Below, piece by piece: positions 55,982-64,000 of a stretch of 64,000 nt of DNA. The stretch lies in assembly GCF_003003885.1 (NCBI RefSeq), contig NZ_PVWN01000001.1, positions 186,001 through 250,000 of the forward strand, in the 5' to 3' direction. A program made the position numbers and the translations under genes. Origin of the DNA: Chlorogloea sp. CCALA 695. Lineage in GTDB: Bacteria; Cyanobacteriota; Cyanobacteriia; Cyanobacteriales; Chroococcidiopsidaceae. A model generated the notes under the pieces. That model saw only the letters and a program-made list of their open reading frames with translations. It had not been told where the DNA came from and searched no databases. Position 1 is the stretch's first letter, and every line of letters starts with the position of its first letter.

Positions 55982-56986
55982 ATGACATTAATTGAGGAAA
56001 GTATTGAGCGCAGACTTTTAATAAGAGATGAAAGTCTAGCAGTTTCGGTAATTGTACCTGTTTACAATGAGGTGGAAAGTTTGCCTCATTTAATTACAGA
56101 AATTGCCAAAAGCCTTACAGAGAGTGGGTTAAGTTATGAAATTATTTGCGTTGATGATGGCTCAAAAGATGGTTCGGCGCAGCTATTAAAAGTAGAAGCT
56201 CAAAAACGCCCAGATTTGAAGGCGGTGTTATTGCGGCGTAACTATGGACAAACCGCAGCAATGGCAGCAGGATTTTATTATGCGCGATCGCATTCTATCG
56301 TAACTTTAGACGGCGATTTGCAAAACGATCCCGCAGATATCCCTTTGTTACTAGCAAAACTAGCCGAAGGGTACGATTTAGTCAGTGGTTGGCGGCAAAA
56401 AAGGCAAGATGCGGCTTTAACTCGCTTACTTCCTTCTAAACTTGCTAATTTGCTCATCGGGCGCGTAACGGGCGTAAAATTACACGATTACGGTTGCTCA
56501 TTAAAAGCCTACCGCGCCGAAGTTGTAGCAGATATGAATTTATACGGCGAATTGCACCGTTTTTTACCTGCTTTGGCATACATTGAAGGCGCAAATATTA
56601 CCGAAATTCCGGTACGCCATCACGCGCGGCGTTTTGGTCAAAGTAAGTACGGCTTGGGACGCACTTTTCGGGTTGTAATGGATTTATTGACCATTTACTT
56701 CATGAAAACATTTTTAACGCGCCCTATGCACGTTTTTGGGCTGTTTGGTTTGCTTTCTACTGCTTTAGGTACAACTTTAGGGCTGTATTTGACCTTTTTA
56801 AAGCTAGGATTGGGTCAAAGTATCGGCAATCGCCCGTTGTTGATTTTGGCTGTATTGCTTGTGGTGGGTGGAGTGCAGCTATTTAGCTTTGGCTTGCTTG
56901 CAGAATTACTTATGCGTACTTATCACGAATCTCAAGGGCGACCTATTTATCGCGTGCGAGAGGTCGTGGGAAAAAATGTTAATTAA
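55982..56986 (+). CDS. polyprenyl-phosphate glycosyltransferase, GT2 (DPM1/ArnC-like)
   Basis: The 334-residue protein has SVIVPVYNEVESL, VDDGSKDGS and LDGDLQNDPADIP (DxD region), then RFGQSKYGLGRT and two C-terminal transmembrane segments (about 250-275 and 285-312). This is the build of enzymes that load a sugar onto polyprenyl phosphate for later transfer outside. The sugar is unknown. One base separates it from the NlpC/P60 gene, so they form an operon. Confidence 0.92.
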   Translation: MTLIEESIERRLLIRDESLAVSVIVPVYNEVESLPHLITEIAKSLTESGLSYEIICVDDGSKDGSAQLLKVEAQKRPDLKAVLLRRNYGQTAAMAAGFYYARSHSIVTLDGDLQNDPADIPLLLAKLAEGYDLVSGWRQKRQDAALTRLLPSKLANLLIGRVTGVKLHDYGCSLKAYRAEVVADMNLYGELHRFLPALAYIEGANITEIPVRHHARRFGQSKYGLGRTFRVVMDLLTIYFMKTFLTRPMHVFGLFGLLSTALGTTLGLYLTFLKLGLGQSIGNRPLLILAVLLVVGGVQLFSFGLLAELLMRTYHESQGRPIYRVREVVGKNVN

Positions 56987-57031
56987 AGTAACAATAGAGA
57001 AGGTAAGTGTACTAAATATGTAGTTTTTACT

Positions 57032-58261
57032 TTGAACGTTTTTTCCGATCTCGATCCTCAACTGCGACGAAATTTAAAAATCTTATTTGCCGCCGGACTA
57101 TTATTTTGGTCTAGTTTGACTGCTTTACTGCCAACTTTACCTTTATATGTAGAAGAATTAGGCGCGTCTGAACAGCAAATTGGTTTTGTCATGGGCTGTT
57201 TTGCCATTGGTTTATTACTATTTCGTTCGGTACTCGGACGTTTGGCAGACGAACACAGCCGCAAGATTGTGTTGATAATTGGGATGTCGGTAGTAGCCAG
57301 CGCTCCTTTGGGCTATTTAGTCGTAAACTCAATTCCATTACTCATGGTAATTCGAGCGTTTCACGGTATCAGTCTCGCAGCTTTTAGTACGGGTTACTCG
57401 GCATTGGTTGCAGATATTGCACCGCCTCACAAGCGCGGCGAAGTCATTGGTTACATGAGTTTGGTAAATCCGCTAGGGCTGGCTATTGGCCCTGCTTTAG
57501 GTGGTTTTCTGCAAGCGGGTGCGGGTTATACTCCTTTGTTTCTCTTGTCTTCAGGATTGGGGATTTTAGGCTTGATTTTTACTAGCCAGGTAGTCAATCC
57601 TAGGATAATTGCTGACTCGCGTATTAATACCAAAGGTAATGTATTTTGGAAATTGCTTTTTAGTCCCCGCGTCCGGGTTCCAGCTTTGGTACTGTTGATG
57701 GTAGGCTTGGCTTTTGGTACATTAAGTACCTTTGTGCCATTATTTATTAGATCGGTGGGTGTAGACTTAAACGCTGGACTATTTTACACTGCTGCCGCGA
57801 TCGCAAGTTTTAGTGTCAGATTAGTTGCCGGAAAGGCCAGCGATCACTATGGACGCGGTTTATTTATTACTATTAGCTTAGTGTTGTATACTGCCTCCAT
57901 GCTGCTATTGTGGGTGGCAAATAGCCCCAGTAGCTTCTTAACGGCGGCGGTAATTGAAGGCGCTGGCGCTGGTACTTTAATTCCTATGATTGCGGCGATG
58001 ATGGCAGACCGAGCTATGCCCACTGAACGCGGTAAAATCTTTGGTGTCTGTATGATAGGCTTTGATGTCGGCATTGCGATCGCAGGGCCAGTTTTAGGTT
58101 CGGTAGCGCAACAAGTCGGCTATCGCCATATCTTCGGCTTTGCTACTGTTTTAACGTTTTTAGCAATTATTATCTTTCTCACCCAATGCAGTAAAGATTT
58201 ACCTCATTCTCTGCGGTTTGCTTTGGGTAAAGGTAGAGATGTTTATGCTACAAAAATCTAG
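57032..58261 (+). CDS. MFS transporter
   Basis: The 409-residue protein has twelve predicted membrane segments and the MFS loop motif GRLADEHSRKIVLI after the second. The N-terminal FSDLDPQLRRNL is cytoplasmic. The pattern resembles drug/metabolite exporters. The start is TTG at 57032, the only plausible initiator in frame. Its stop codon TAG lies in the 25-bp palindromic repeat at 58260. Confidence 0.9.
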   Translation: MNVFSDLDPQLRRNLKILFAAGLLFWSSLTALLPTLPLYVEELGASEQQIGFVMGCFAIGLLLFRSVLGRLADEHSRKIVLIIGMSVVASAPLGYLVVNSIPLLMVIRAFHGISLAAFSTGYSALVADIAPPHKRGEVIGYMSLVNPLGLAIGPALGGFLQAGAGYTPLFLLSSGLGILGLIFTSQVVNPRIIADSRINTKGNVFWKLLFSPRVRVPALVLLMVGLAFGTLSTFVPLFIRSVGVDLNAGLFYTAAAIASFSVRLVAGKASDHYGRGLFITISLVLYTASMLLLWVANSPSSFLTAAVIEGAGAGTLIPMIAAMMADRAMPTERGKIFGVCMIGFDVGIAIAGPVLGSVAQQVGYRHIFGFATVLTFLAIIIFLTQCSKDLPHSLRFALGKGRDVYATKI

Positions 58262-58284
58262 AGACGTTGCATTGCAACGTCTCT
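58260..58284. repeat. 25-bp palindromic repeat, copy 3
   Basis: AGAGACGTTGCA and TGCAACGTCTCT flank one base, differing from the copy at 11903 only at the centre. It overlaps the last bases of the MFS gene and lies 19 bp from the tRNA-Arg 3' end. It could end transcription from either side, though no T tract follows. Confidence 0.9.
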
Positions 58285-58302
58285 ATAATCATTTCATCAA
58301 TA

Positions 58303-58376
58303 CGGGCGAGGAGGGATTCGAACCCCCGACACCGTGGTTCGTAGCCACGTACTCTAGTCCACTGAGCTACACGCCC
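58303..58376 (-). tRNA. tRNA-Arg (ACG)
   Basis: A 74-nt cloverleaf on the minus strand: acceptor GGGCG/CGCCC with a T-T mismatch inside, D-arm TAGCTCAGTGGACTAGAGTA, anticodon arm CGTGG-CTACGAA-CCACG giving ACG (read as inosine-CG in bacteria) and T-arm GGGGG-TTCGAAT-CCCTC. CCA is not encoded. Confidence 0.97.
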
Positions 58377-58412
58377 TTGCAGAATTAATATACTACCACA
58401 TCTATTTAGACA

Positions 58413-58898
58413 ATGCAAGAATTCAACAAACCTAGTTTGACTCATTTAGATGCTCAAGGACAAGCTCAAATGGTTGATGTGTCTGGCAAAGTACCAACTA
58501 TTCGCCAAGCCGTAGCCGAAGCTAGAGTAAGGATGCTACAAGCGACATTTCAAGCCATTCAAGCCGGAAATCTACCCAAGGGCGATGTATTGGGGACAGC
58601 TAGACTAGCGGGAATTATGGCAGCAAAGCAAACATCGGCGTTGATTCCTTTATGTCATCCTTTACCTATTCAGAAAATAGAAATACAAATTACCCCTGAT
58701 TTGTCGTTACCAGGTTATGTAATTCGTTCAACGGTTAAAACAAAAGCCGAAACCGGGGTAGAAATGGAAGCTTTAACGGCTGTATCTGTAGCTGCGCTTA
58801 CTTTGTACGACATGGCAAAAGCTTTAGAAAAATCTATAGTAATTGAATCAATTTGCTTAATTAGCAAAAGTGGCGGCAAATCTGACGACTATAGCTAG
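58413..58898 (+). CDS. moaC: cyclic pyranopterin monophosphate synthase
   Basis: The 161-residue MoaC has the characteristic [20 protein letters not shown] in outline, [10 protein letters not shown] and the C-terminal [21 protein letters not shown] in outline with KSGGKSDDY. With MoaA it makes the pterin precursor of the molybdenum cofactor, needed for nitrate reductase. No other moa gene is in the window. Confidence 0.97.
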   Translation: MQEFNKPSLTHLDAQGQAQMVDVSGKVPTIRQAVAEARVRMLQATFQAIQAGNLPKGDVLGTARLAGIMAAKQTSALIPLCHPLPIQKIEIQITPDLSLPGYVIRSTVKTKAETGVEMEALTAVSVAALTLYDMAKALEKSIVIESICLISKSGGKSDDYS

Positions 58899-58950
58899 TA
58901 TTTACTACGCGATCGCATTTAAAATTAACTTTAGTATCTAAATCTACTCC

Positions 58951-59211
58951 ATGCCTCCTCGTTGGCCCCGCAAACCAGACCGTAAAGACCCAGCTTTTCG
59001 TAAGCTAGACGATAGAATGACCTTTGCTACTCATGTAGCGGCTTTTACCGCAATTAATTCGGGCTTGTGGTTTTTTCACAACTTTAAGTATGCTACTTGG
59101 GAGTGGTTGCCTTGGTTTACAGCCACTCATCTCGTCGTGCTACTATCGCATTTAATCTATATCAGTGCGATCGCCGATTATTCTTCCGATACCCCATCCA
59201 AATCAACCTAA
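58951..59211 (+). CDS. 2TM-domain protein
   Basis: An 86-residue protein with a basic proline-rich start (MPPRWPRKPDRKDPAFRKLD), then two hydrophobic segments (about 25-43 and 53-73). This is the layout of the small 2TM domain family, where a FxxHxxxFxxxN pattern (FATHVAAFTAIN) is typical. Function unknown. It is 52 bp after moaC on the same strand. Confidence 0.8.
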   Translation: MPPRWPRKPDRKDPAFRKLDDRMTFATHVAAFTAINSGLWFFHNFKYATWEWLPWFTATHLVVLLSHLIYISAIADYSSDTPSKST

Positions 59212-59278
59212 AGAGGGACTACCAGTAGTAGAACAATCTTAGGCAAATAAGCGAAGATAGAATTATTTAATCCCTATC

Positions 59279-59584
59279 ATGGCTCTTAACACTACTGAAG
59301 CAATAGAAAAACTTGCCGCAGAAATTGGCGAAAATGTTTACCTAGATATTGCTAAATGGCATTTATATCTATCTAATGCTCATTTACATACTCTACTTGC
59401 CGAACAACTGTATCCAATTTTAAGCGCTAAATCTTTAGATGAAGACCGCGTTTTGCACATTTTGCAATCCATCCCCGTCAAAATTGGTGGTGGCAAAAAG
59501 GAAGTATCGTTAATTGACTTTATGCCTATGCAATGCCAGGTAATTTTGATGGATATTTTAGAAAAATATCAACGCAATATGTAA
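59279..59584 (+). CDS. DUF3181-family protein
   Basis: The 101-residue protein, with KLAAEIGENVYLDIAKWHLY, AEQLYPIL and GKKEVSLIDFMPMQCQ, matches the cyanobacterial DUF3181 family. It is soluble and has no known function. A terminator follows it. Confidence 0.85.
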   Translation: MALNTTEAIEKLAAEIGENVYLDIAKWHLYLSNAHLHTLLAEQLYPILSAKSLDEDRVLHILQSIPVKIGGGKKEVSLIDFMPMQCQVILMDILEKYQRNM

Positions 59585-59642
59585 AAGGATGTTTACAAAC
59601 AATCTTTAAGCAAACAAGCATTTTTAGCTAAATAAACCAAGT

Positions 59643-59674
59643 ACCGCTTAGAATTTGAATTTTAAGCGGTTTTT
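59643..59674 (+). terminator. terminator after the DUF3181 gene
   Basis: ACCGCTTA and TAAGCGGT form a perfect 8-bp stem with AT-rich interior, followed by TTTT. It lies between two convergent genes and is oriented for the plus strand. Confidence 0.8.
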
Positions 59675-59676
59675 CA

Positions 59677-61323
59677 CTACCTACCAAGTTTTTGACGGAT
59701 TCTAGACACAAAAACATCAACTTCTGGTAACTTCATCTGCATCGCAATTAAAGCAAAAACCCCAATTCCCACACCTCCAGCTAAAGTAAGCTGGACTAAT
59801 TGCTCTTTGAATCCATCATCATGCCAAAACTGCTGTATTCCCCAAAGAGTTCCCCAACTAGCTAAACCAGCTAAAAAGCTACCGCCAGTCAAAGCAAAAA
59901 TAGGCAAACTCCATTCAAGCCAGGGTAAACCATGCAGTTTGCGATCAAGCATCCAAAATAACAGCAGCATCGATATGATATTTACTACCACCGTTGCCAA
60001 AACTAAACCCGGTGCGCCAAGCATTTTAAAAAATACATAGGCAAAAATGATATTAAAAAAGATGCTTACCATACTGATACGAAAAGGTGTATCGCCATCA
60101 CCTAAAGCATAAAATACTCTAATTAGAACATCGCGCCCTAGATAAACAAACATCCCAATCCCGTACATAACCAGTAAAGAGGACACCAATTGAGACGCAT
60201 TGCGATCAAAAGCTCCGCGCTCGTATACTACGCGCACAATTGGTACAGCCAAAGTAATCGTAATTGCCCCCAAAGGCAGCATAGTAATTGCTGTAAGTAA
60301 CAATCCCTGACGGATGCGCCCTTTCAATTCATCCCAATCTTGAGGATCAGCAAGTCGGGAAAAAATCGGCAGCATTGGCACTAATATCACATTAGAAAGA
60401 ATGCCCAAAGGTGTTTGAATCAACAAACCCGCGTATTGCAAAGCCGAAGCCGCTTGGGGAATATAGGAAGCTAAAATCAAAATCACGTACAAGTTAATAT
60501 GACTCATCCCCGACGAAAACGTCGCCGGAGCCATAATTTTTGTAACTTCTTTTACTCCTGGCTGATTAAAATCAAAGCGCAGGCGCAAAGTACCCATACC
60601 TGACTTCCATTGTGCCGGAACTTGTATTAGCCACTGCAAAACGGCTCCCGCTAAAGTTCCCCAAGCTAAAACCGCTCCCCCTAGCATTGCGTATTGAGGC
60701 GTTGTAACTTTTGCCCCTAACTGCCATGCTAAAACCCCCAATCCAATAATTACGGTAATGCTAGAAAATAGGGGACTAACTGATGGTAGCCAGTACAAAT
60801 TAGCCGCATTCAACGTACCGAAACCAATGCCAATTAAACCCGCTAGTAAAGCCATCGGAGCCATGATTCGCATTTGCCTAACGGCGATCGCTTTTACCTC
60901 TAATCCGTGAGGTGTAGTACCTAATCCCGGCGCTACTAAATCGATAATTCCTGGTGCGAAAAAAATCAAGGCGATCGTTACTAGCAACAGCAACCCACCA
61001 ACAAAAGTTGTCACCGTCTCTACTAAAGGTGCAGCCTCAGATTTGGGACGTTTGGCTAAAACGCTGACAATCGCGCTATGAAAGGGCCCATTAATACCGC
61101 CTAATAGCACCAATAGAAAGCCGGGAATGACATAAGCATAGTTAAAAGCATCGGCAACTACACCTACACCAAACACCGCCGCGATCGCCTGCGTGCGTAC
61201 TAAACCAAAAACTTTACTAATTAACGTTGCCGCCGCAACAATTCCAGCAATTCCAGCTAAAGAGCGAGAGGGGGTTGATTTTGACACAAATATCTTTAGA
61301 AATACCTTAACTAAAATCCCCAT
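59677..61323 (-). CDS. murJ: lipid II flippase MurJ
   Basis: The 548-residue protein has about fourteen membrane segments and MurJ signatures: TLISKVFGLVRTQAIAAVFG in outline, DAFNYAYVIPGFL, GGINGPFHSAIVSV and the MATE-like repeats. It flips lipid II to the periplasmic face for peptidoglycan synthesis. An internal start a few codons later is possible. The gene is convergent with the DUF3181 gene. Confidence 0.95.
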   Translation of the reverse strand: MGILVKVFLKIFVSKSTPSRSLAGIAGIVAAATLISKVFGLVRTQAIAAVFGVGVVADAFNYAYVIPGFLLVLLGGINGPFHSAIVSVLAKRPKSEAAPLVETVTTFVGGLLLLVTIALIFFAPGIIDLVAPGLGTTPHGLEVKAIAVRQMRIMAPMALLAGLIGIGFGTLNAANLYWLPSVSPLFSSITVIIGLGVLAWQLGAKVTTPQYAMLGGAVLAWGTLAGAVLQWLIQVPAQWKSGMGTLRLRFDFNQPGVKEVTKIMAPATFSSGMSHINLYVILILASYIPQAASALQYAGLLIQTPLGILSNVILVPMLPIFSRLADPQDWDELKGRIRQGLLLTAITMLPLGAITITLAVPIVRVVYERGAFDRNASQLVSSLLVMYGIGMFVYLGRDVLIRVFYALGDGDTPFRISMVSIFFNIIFAYVFFKMLGAPGLVLATVVVNIISMLLLFWMLDRKLHGLPWLEWSLPIFALTGGSFLAGLASWGTLWGIQQFWHDDGFKEQLVQLTLAGGVGIGVFALIAMQMKLPEVDVFVSRIRQKLGR

Positions 61324-61551
61324 TGGGATTTATAGATAATACCGCTCTCTAGCACTGTGATCGGGGTGCTTGCCAACAAAGTATTGCACCTATTGCCCTA
61401 CAGAAAGAGTTTGAAGTTGCGGAGATTCCCCCGAAAAAGAGGGGGAAATCTTGAAATCCTTTCTTTTACAGGAGATTTCAGAGAATCGATACTTGGTACA
61501 AATCAAAAGACTTTTGCAATATCTTTCGATTATCAACCTATAGCGCGATCG
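61324..61551. other. murJ upstream region with a C5/G5 hairpin
   Basis: This 228-bp gap holds an inverted repeat GATTCCCCC/GGGGGAAATC at about 61423-61451. A 73-codon frame across it (61357-61578) is rich in basic residues with no recognised relatives, and I treat it as non-coding. Confidence 0.5.
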
Positions 61552-62346
61552 CTAATTTTTATCTATACCTGTACCTAAAATAGTTTTCCACAAATTTATT
61601 AAGGCTTCTCTCGGTAAAAATCGCGGGATATTTACAAGCACTTGATTTTTAATATCCCCAGGTACAACACTAGAATGCTTGTTCTTAAAGGCTTCTAAGG
61701 CTTCACGTACTATTACTTCGGGCGAAGTAGCGTTTGCTTTGGCGGCTTTAGCTAAAGCGCTAGGAAACTCTGCATCTTCAAAAAAGCTTGTGGGTGATGG
61801 GCCCGGACAAACAGCAAGAATGTTGACGTTATAACTGCGATTTTCGGCCCACAAAGCCTCGCTAAAACTCAATACAAAAGCTTTACTAGCAGCGTAGACA
61901 GTGAAGTACGGCATCGGTTGAAAGGCGGCGGTTGATGCCATATTAATTATTCCTCCCAAGTGGCGATCGCGCATTCCGGGCAAAAAGTAATGCGTTAAAT
62001 CGACTAATGCCAATATATTTAGTTGAACTATCTTAATTTGTTTTTCGCCGTCTCGCTCGGCAAAATCGCCGTAGTCACCAAAACCCGCATTATTAACCAA
62101 TAAATCAACAATTACTCCTTTTTGATTTACCTTGTCAAATACTTCTTTTGCGGCGTTTGGTGCAGTCAAATCTTGAACAATGATCTCTACGTCAATTTTG
62201 TACTGGGATTGCAACTTTTGCGCTAATAATTGCAGCTTATCTTGCGATCGCGCTACCAAAACTAAATTCATTTGCCTCAGTGCTAATTCTTGGGCGAAAG
62301 TCTCCCCAATTCCTGCCGAAGCTCCGGTAATTAAAGCTGTTTTCAT
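61552..62346 (-). CDS. short-chain dehydrogenase/reductase
   Basis: The classical SDR pattern is complete: TGASAGIGETFA (NADP type), NNAGFGDYG, the catalytic Ser in NMASTAAF and Tyr-Lys in YAASKAF. Length 264 residues. It resembles the DltE/YqjQ-like reductases with unknown substrate. It lies between coaBC and murJ, all read on the minus strand with short gaps. Confidence 0.9.
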   Translation of the reverse strand: MKTALITGASAGIGETFAQELALRQMNLVLVARSQDKLQLLAQKLQSQYKIDVEIIVQDLTAPNAAKEVFDKVNQKGVIVDLLVNNAGFGDYGDFAERDGEKQIKIVQLNILALVDLTHYFLPGMRDRHLGGIINMASTAAFQPMPYFTVYAASKAFVLSFSEALWAENRSYNVNILAVCPGPSPTSFFEDAEFPSALAKAAKANATSPEVIVREALEAFKNKHSSVVPGDIKNQVLVNIPRFLPREALINLWKTILGTGIDKN

Positions 62347-62422
62347 TAAATAATCTTATCTAAACTTTTTAAATCTTAACAATTTAACAAAAAATAATCT
62401 ATCAACCGGATTAGAGTTAAGT

Positions 62423-63622
62423 CTAAAACAATGCTCTGATAAAATTGTACAAATGATGCGCTAATTGGAGTTTGCTACAAGCAGGAATTTCTAATTGACG
62501 ATTAGCGTCTATAAAAACAGCAGAGTTAGAATCGCTCCCAAAACCACTATTAGGTAAATCAATGGGATTTGCTGCGATCGCATCTAAGTTTTTTGTCTGC
62601 AATTTCTGCAATGCTGGGGTGATAATATCCCCCGTCTGAGCCGCAAAACCTATCAAACGTTGATGAGGCTGTTTTAAGCGCCCTAACTGGGCCACAATAT
62701 CCCCAACGGGTTCTAAAGGTAAACTTTGAGGTAGGGATTTTTTGGGCAACTTGACGCTGCTGTAAGTAGCTGGCTTTACATCCGCTACCGCCGCCGCCAT
62801 GATTGTAATATCAGCATTAGTAAAGTTATTTAACATTGCTTGACGCATTTGGTCAGCGCTTACAACCTCAATTGCTTGCATTCCTAAAGGTATAGTACCG
62901 CTAAGGGGTGCGTGAACTAAAGTCACAATTGCTCCTCTATTTAGGGCTGCTTGGGCTAAAGCTAAACCCATTTTGCCTGTAGAAGGATTGCCAATAAACC
63001 GGACGGGATCTAAGTATTCTCTCGTTCCACCCGCACTAATTAATACTCGCATTCCTAGTAAATCTCGCTGTCCTTTGGCGTATAAAAGCGATCGCAAATT
63101 AGTGAAAATCTCCCTAGGTTCCGCCATGCGCCCCGCTCCCACGCGATCGCAAGCTAATAACCCATCCCCCGTTTGCATACCATAATATCGCTTATCTGTC
63201 AATAATTGCTGCCAGTTGCGCTGTACTGATAATTGCTGCCACATCTCGGTATTCATGGCAGGAGCGAGTAAAATCGGACAATTAGAAGCTAAAACGGTAT
63301 TAGTTAGCAGATTATCTGCCATACCGTGAGCTAGTTTAGCTAGAGTATTTGCTGTCAAAGGCGCAATAACTAAAATTTCTGCCCATTCACCTAAATCTAT
63401 ATGTAAGGGGCGATTATAAATTGGTTGCCAAAAATCTTTATCGGTGTAAGCTGGATGACGAGCCAGAGTAGCTAAAGTTAAAGGCGTGATAAATTCTTGG
63501 GCGGAATCAGTGAGAATTACCCGAACTTCCGCCCCAGCTTTAAATAACGTTGATACAAGTTCGCAAACTTTGTAAGCCGCAATACCGCCGCCTACGCCAA
63601 CTAAAATTTTCCTACCGAGCAT
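62423..63622 (-). CDS. coaBC: phosphopantothenoylcysteine decarboxylase / phosphopantothenate-cysteine ligase
   Basis: The bifunctional 399-residue protein has the flavin decarboxylase domain first ([24 protein letters not shown] and an active-site cysteine in [15 protein letters not shown]). The CoaB ligase domain follows ([27 protein letters not shown] in outline, AAAVADVKP). It catalyses two steps of coenzyme A synthesis. Its ATG follows the TAA of the DUF2555 gene directly (TAAATG), so translation is likely coupled. Confidence 0.97.
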   Translation of the reverse strand: MLGRKILVGVGGGIAAYKVCELVSTLFKAGAEVRVILTDSAQEFITPLTLATLARHPAYTDKDFWQPIYNRPLHIDLGEWAEILVIAPLTANTLAKLAHGMADNLLTNTVLASNCPILLAPAMNTEMWQQLSVQRNWQQLLTDKRYYGMQTGDGLLACDRVGAGRMAEPREIFTNLRSLLYAKGQRDLLGMRVLISAGGTREYLDPVRFIGNPSTGKMGLALAQAALNRGAIVTLVHAPLSGTIPLGMQAIEVVSADQMRQAMLNNFTNADITIMAAAVADVKPATYSSVKLPKKSLPQSLPLEPVGDIVAQLGRLKQPHQRLIGFAAQTGDIITPALQKLQTKNLDAIAANPIDLPNSGFGSDSNSAVFIDANRQLEIPACSKLQLAHHLYNFIRALF

Positions 63623-63838
63623 TTACAACTCGTCGCAAGGATCTAAGTCTAATAAATAAACAAAAGACTCTACCAACTCTGGACGATGAAAAGCGATCGC
63701 TCTGAGTAAATGCCAATCATTTAATCCGTCAAAAGCATTGGTATAGTTATCTTGCTCTAGACGCAAAGCTAAGTCTTGTACTTCCTGTGCAGACATGATG
63801 GAAATATCTTGTTTGGAAATGCTCAAAATTTCTATCAT
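63623..63838 (-). CDS. DUF2555-family protein
   Basis: The small protein has LSISKQDISIMSAQEVQDL and GLNDWHLLRAIAFHRPELVES in outline, the DUF2555 pattern of cyanobacteria. I chose the ATG at 63838 (71 residues); 63859 is also open. It is the first gene of a unit with coaBC. Function unknown. The last 140 bp of the window show no other gene. Confidence 0.82.
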   Translation of the reverse strand: MIEILSISKQDISIMSAQEVQDLALRLEQDNYTNAFDGLNDWHLLRAIAFHRPELVESFVYLLDLDPCDEL

Positions 63839-64000
63839 TACTCGCGCCTCCAGCAACATTTAAGTGCAGTAGATATTGCATTGCTGTAACCACCGTATCT
63901 ATTCTAATGGCATAAATGAAATTGTGTAATTAAATTGTCACTGTTGTTTATAACTATACCGACGTTAAAACGGCATCGCTAGAGCTACTAACTTTTGTCT

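Noticed and set aside
58248-58445. 65-codon minus-strand frame
   Set aside because: It is a shadow of tRNA-Arg and the palindromic repeat.
61357-61578. 73-codon frame between murJ and the SDR gene
   Set aside because: Basic, repeat-containing and overlapping the SDR gene end; no family resemblance.

Overview
The window is chromosomal DNA from a phycobilisome-containing cyanobacterium. Evidence is the repeated HIP1 octamer GCGATCGC (eight copies in the first 4.75 kb), an allophycocyanin beta-18 core subunit (apcF), an orange carotenoid protein, an NtcA-type GTA-N8-TAC site before glnA, a photosystem II S4-domain protein, a cyanobacterial copper chaperone, the succinic-semialdehyde dehydrogenase / 2-oxoglutarate decarboxylase pair that closes the cyanobacterial TCA cycle, and many small cyanobacterial DUF proteins (DUF1816, DUF1997, DUF2555, DUF3181, DUF3685, DUF4079). 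I cannot fix the genus. Most of the window is ordinary housekeeping DNA with genes on both strands and short operons.

Layout. 1-8.6 kb: the C-terminal part of a GH15/phosphorylase-kinase-like protein, alanine dehydrogenase, a ferredoxin-metallo-beta-lactamase fusion, a cNMP-domain histidine kinase and a receiver-thioredoxin-reductase fusion. The last two look like a signalling pair, but a tyrosinase with its caddie (copper chaperone) and some debris DNA lie between them. 9-24 kb: gatB, a PAP2 phosphatase, a methyltransferase, two Uma2 nucleases, alaS, a copper chaperone, infC, a uracil-DNA glycosylase, ocp, a receiver-DUF3685 protein, a Fur regulator, an M48 protease and tRNA-Leu(CAA). 24-34 kb: apcF and glnA (divergent), a lambda-lysozyme-like protein, small membrane and regulatory proteins, then the SSADH/2-OGDC pair. 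34-48 kb: exonuclease III, YajQ, MAPEG, a SLOG protein, a phosphotransacetylase-like protein, EbsA, a radical SAM/glycosyltransferase pair, dnaX, a DMT transporter, aat, the PSII S4 protein, serA and prmA.

48.2-50.8 kb is the most unusual part. A 165-residue protein of unknown family is followed, with a good ribosome-binding site, by a 488-residue protein joining a TIR domain (WxxxE motif) to an EgtD-like histidine-methyltransferase domain. The pair has the architecture of an NAD-linked immune or conflict module and is the best candidate for an undescribed system. 50.8-64 kb returns to core functions: thioredoxin, fabG, a WecA/TagO-type transferase, an AraC-type HTH/O6-methylguanine methyltransferase, a class A beta-lactamase-like protein opposite an SH3-NlpC/P60 hydrolase, a dolichol-phosphate-mannose-synthase-like glycosyltransferase, an MFS transporter, tRNA-Arg(ACG), moaC, murJ, an SDR and coaBC.

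Several small repeat families are scattered through the window: a 25-bp palindrome at three loci, an 84-bp hairpin-rich element at the 3' ends of two genes, and a GC-rich element in two clear copies. In places they form part of genes, supplying a stop codon or a false N-terminus. Start codons were moved from the longest open frame where a ribosome-binding site or family knowledge supported it. No search or alignment program was used; family names rest on recognised motifs and remembered family sequences.
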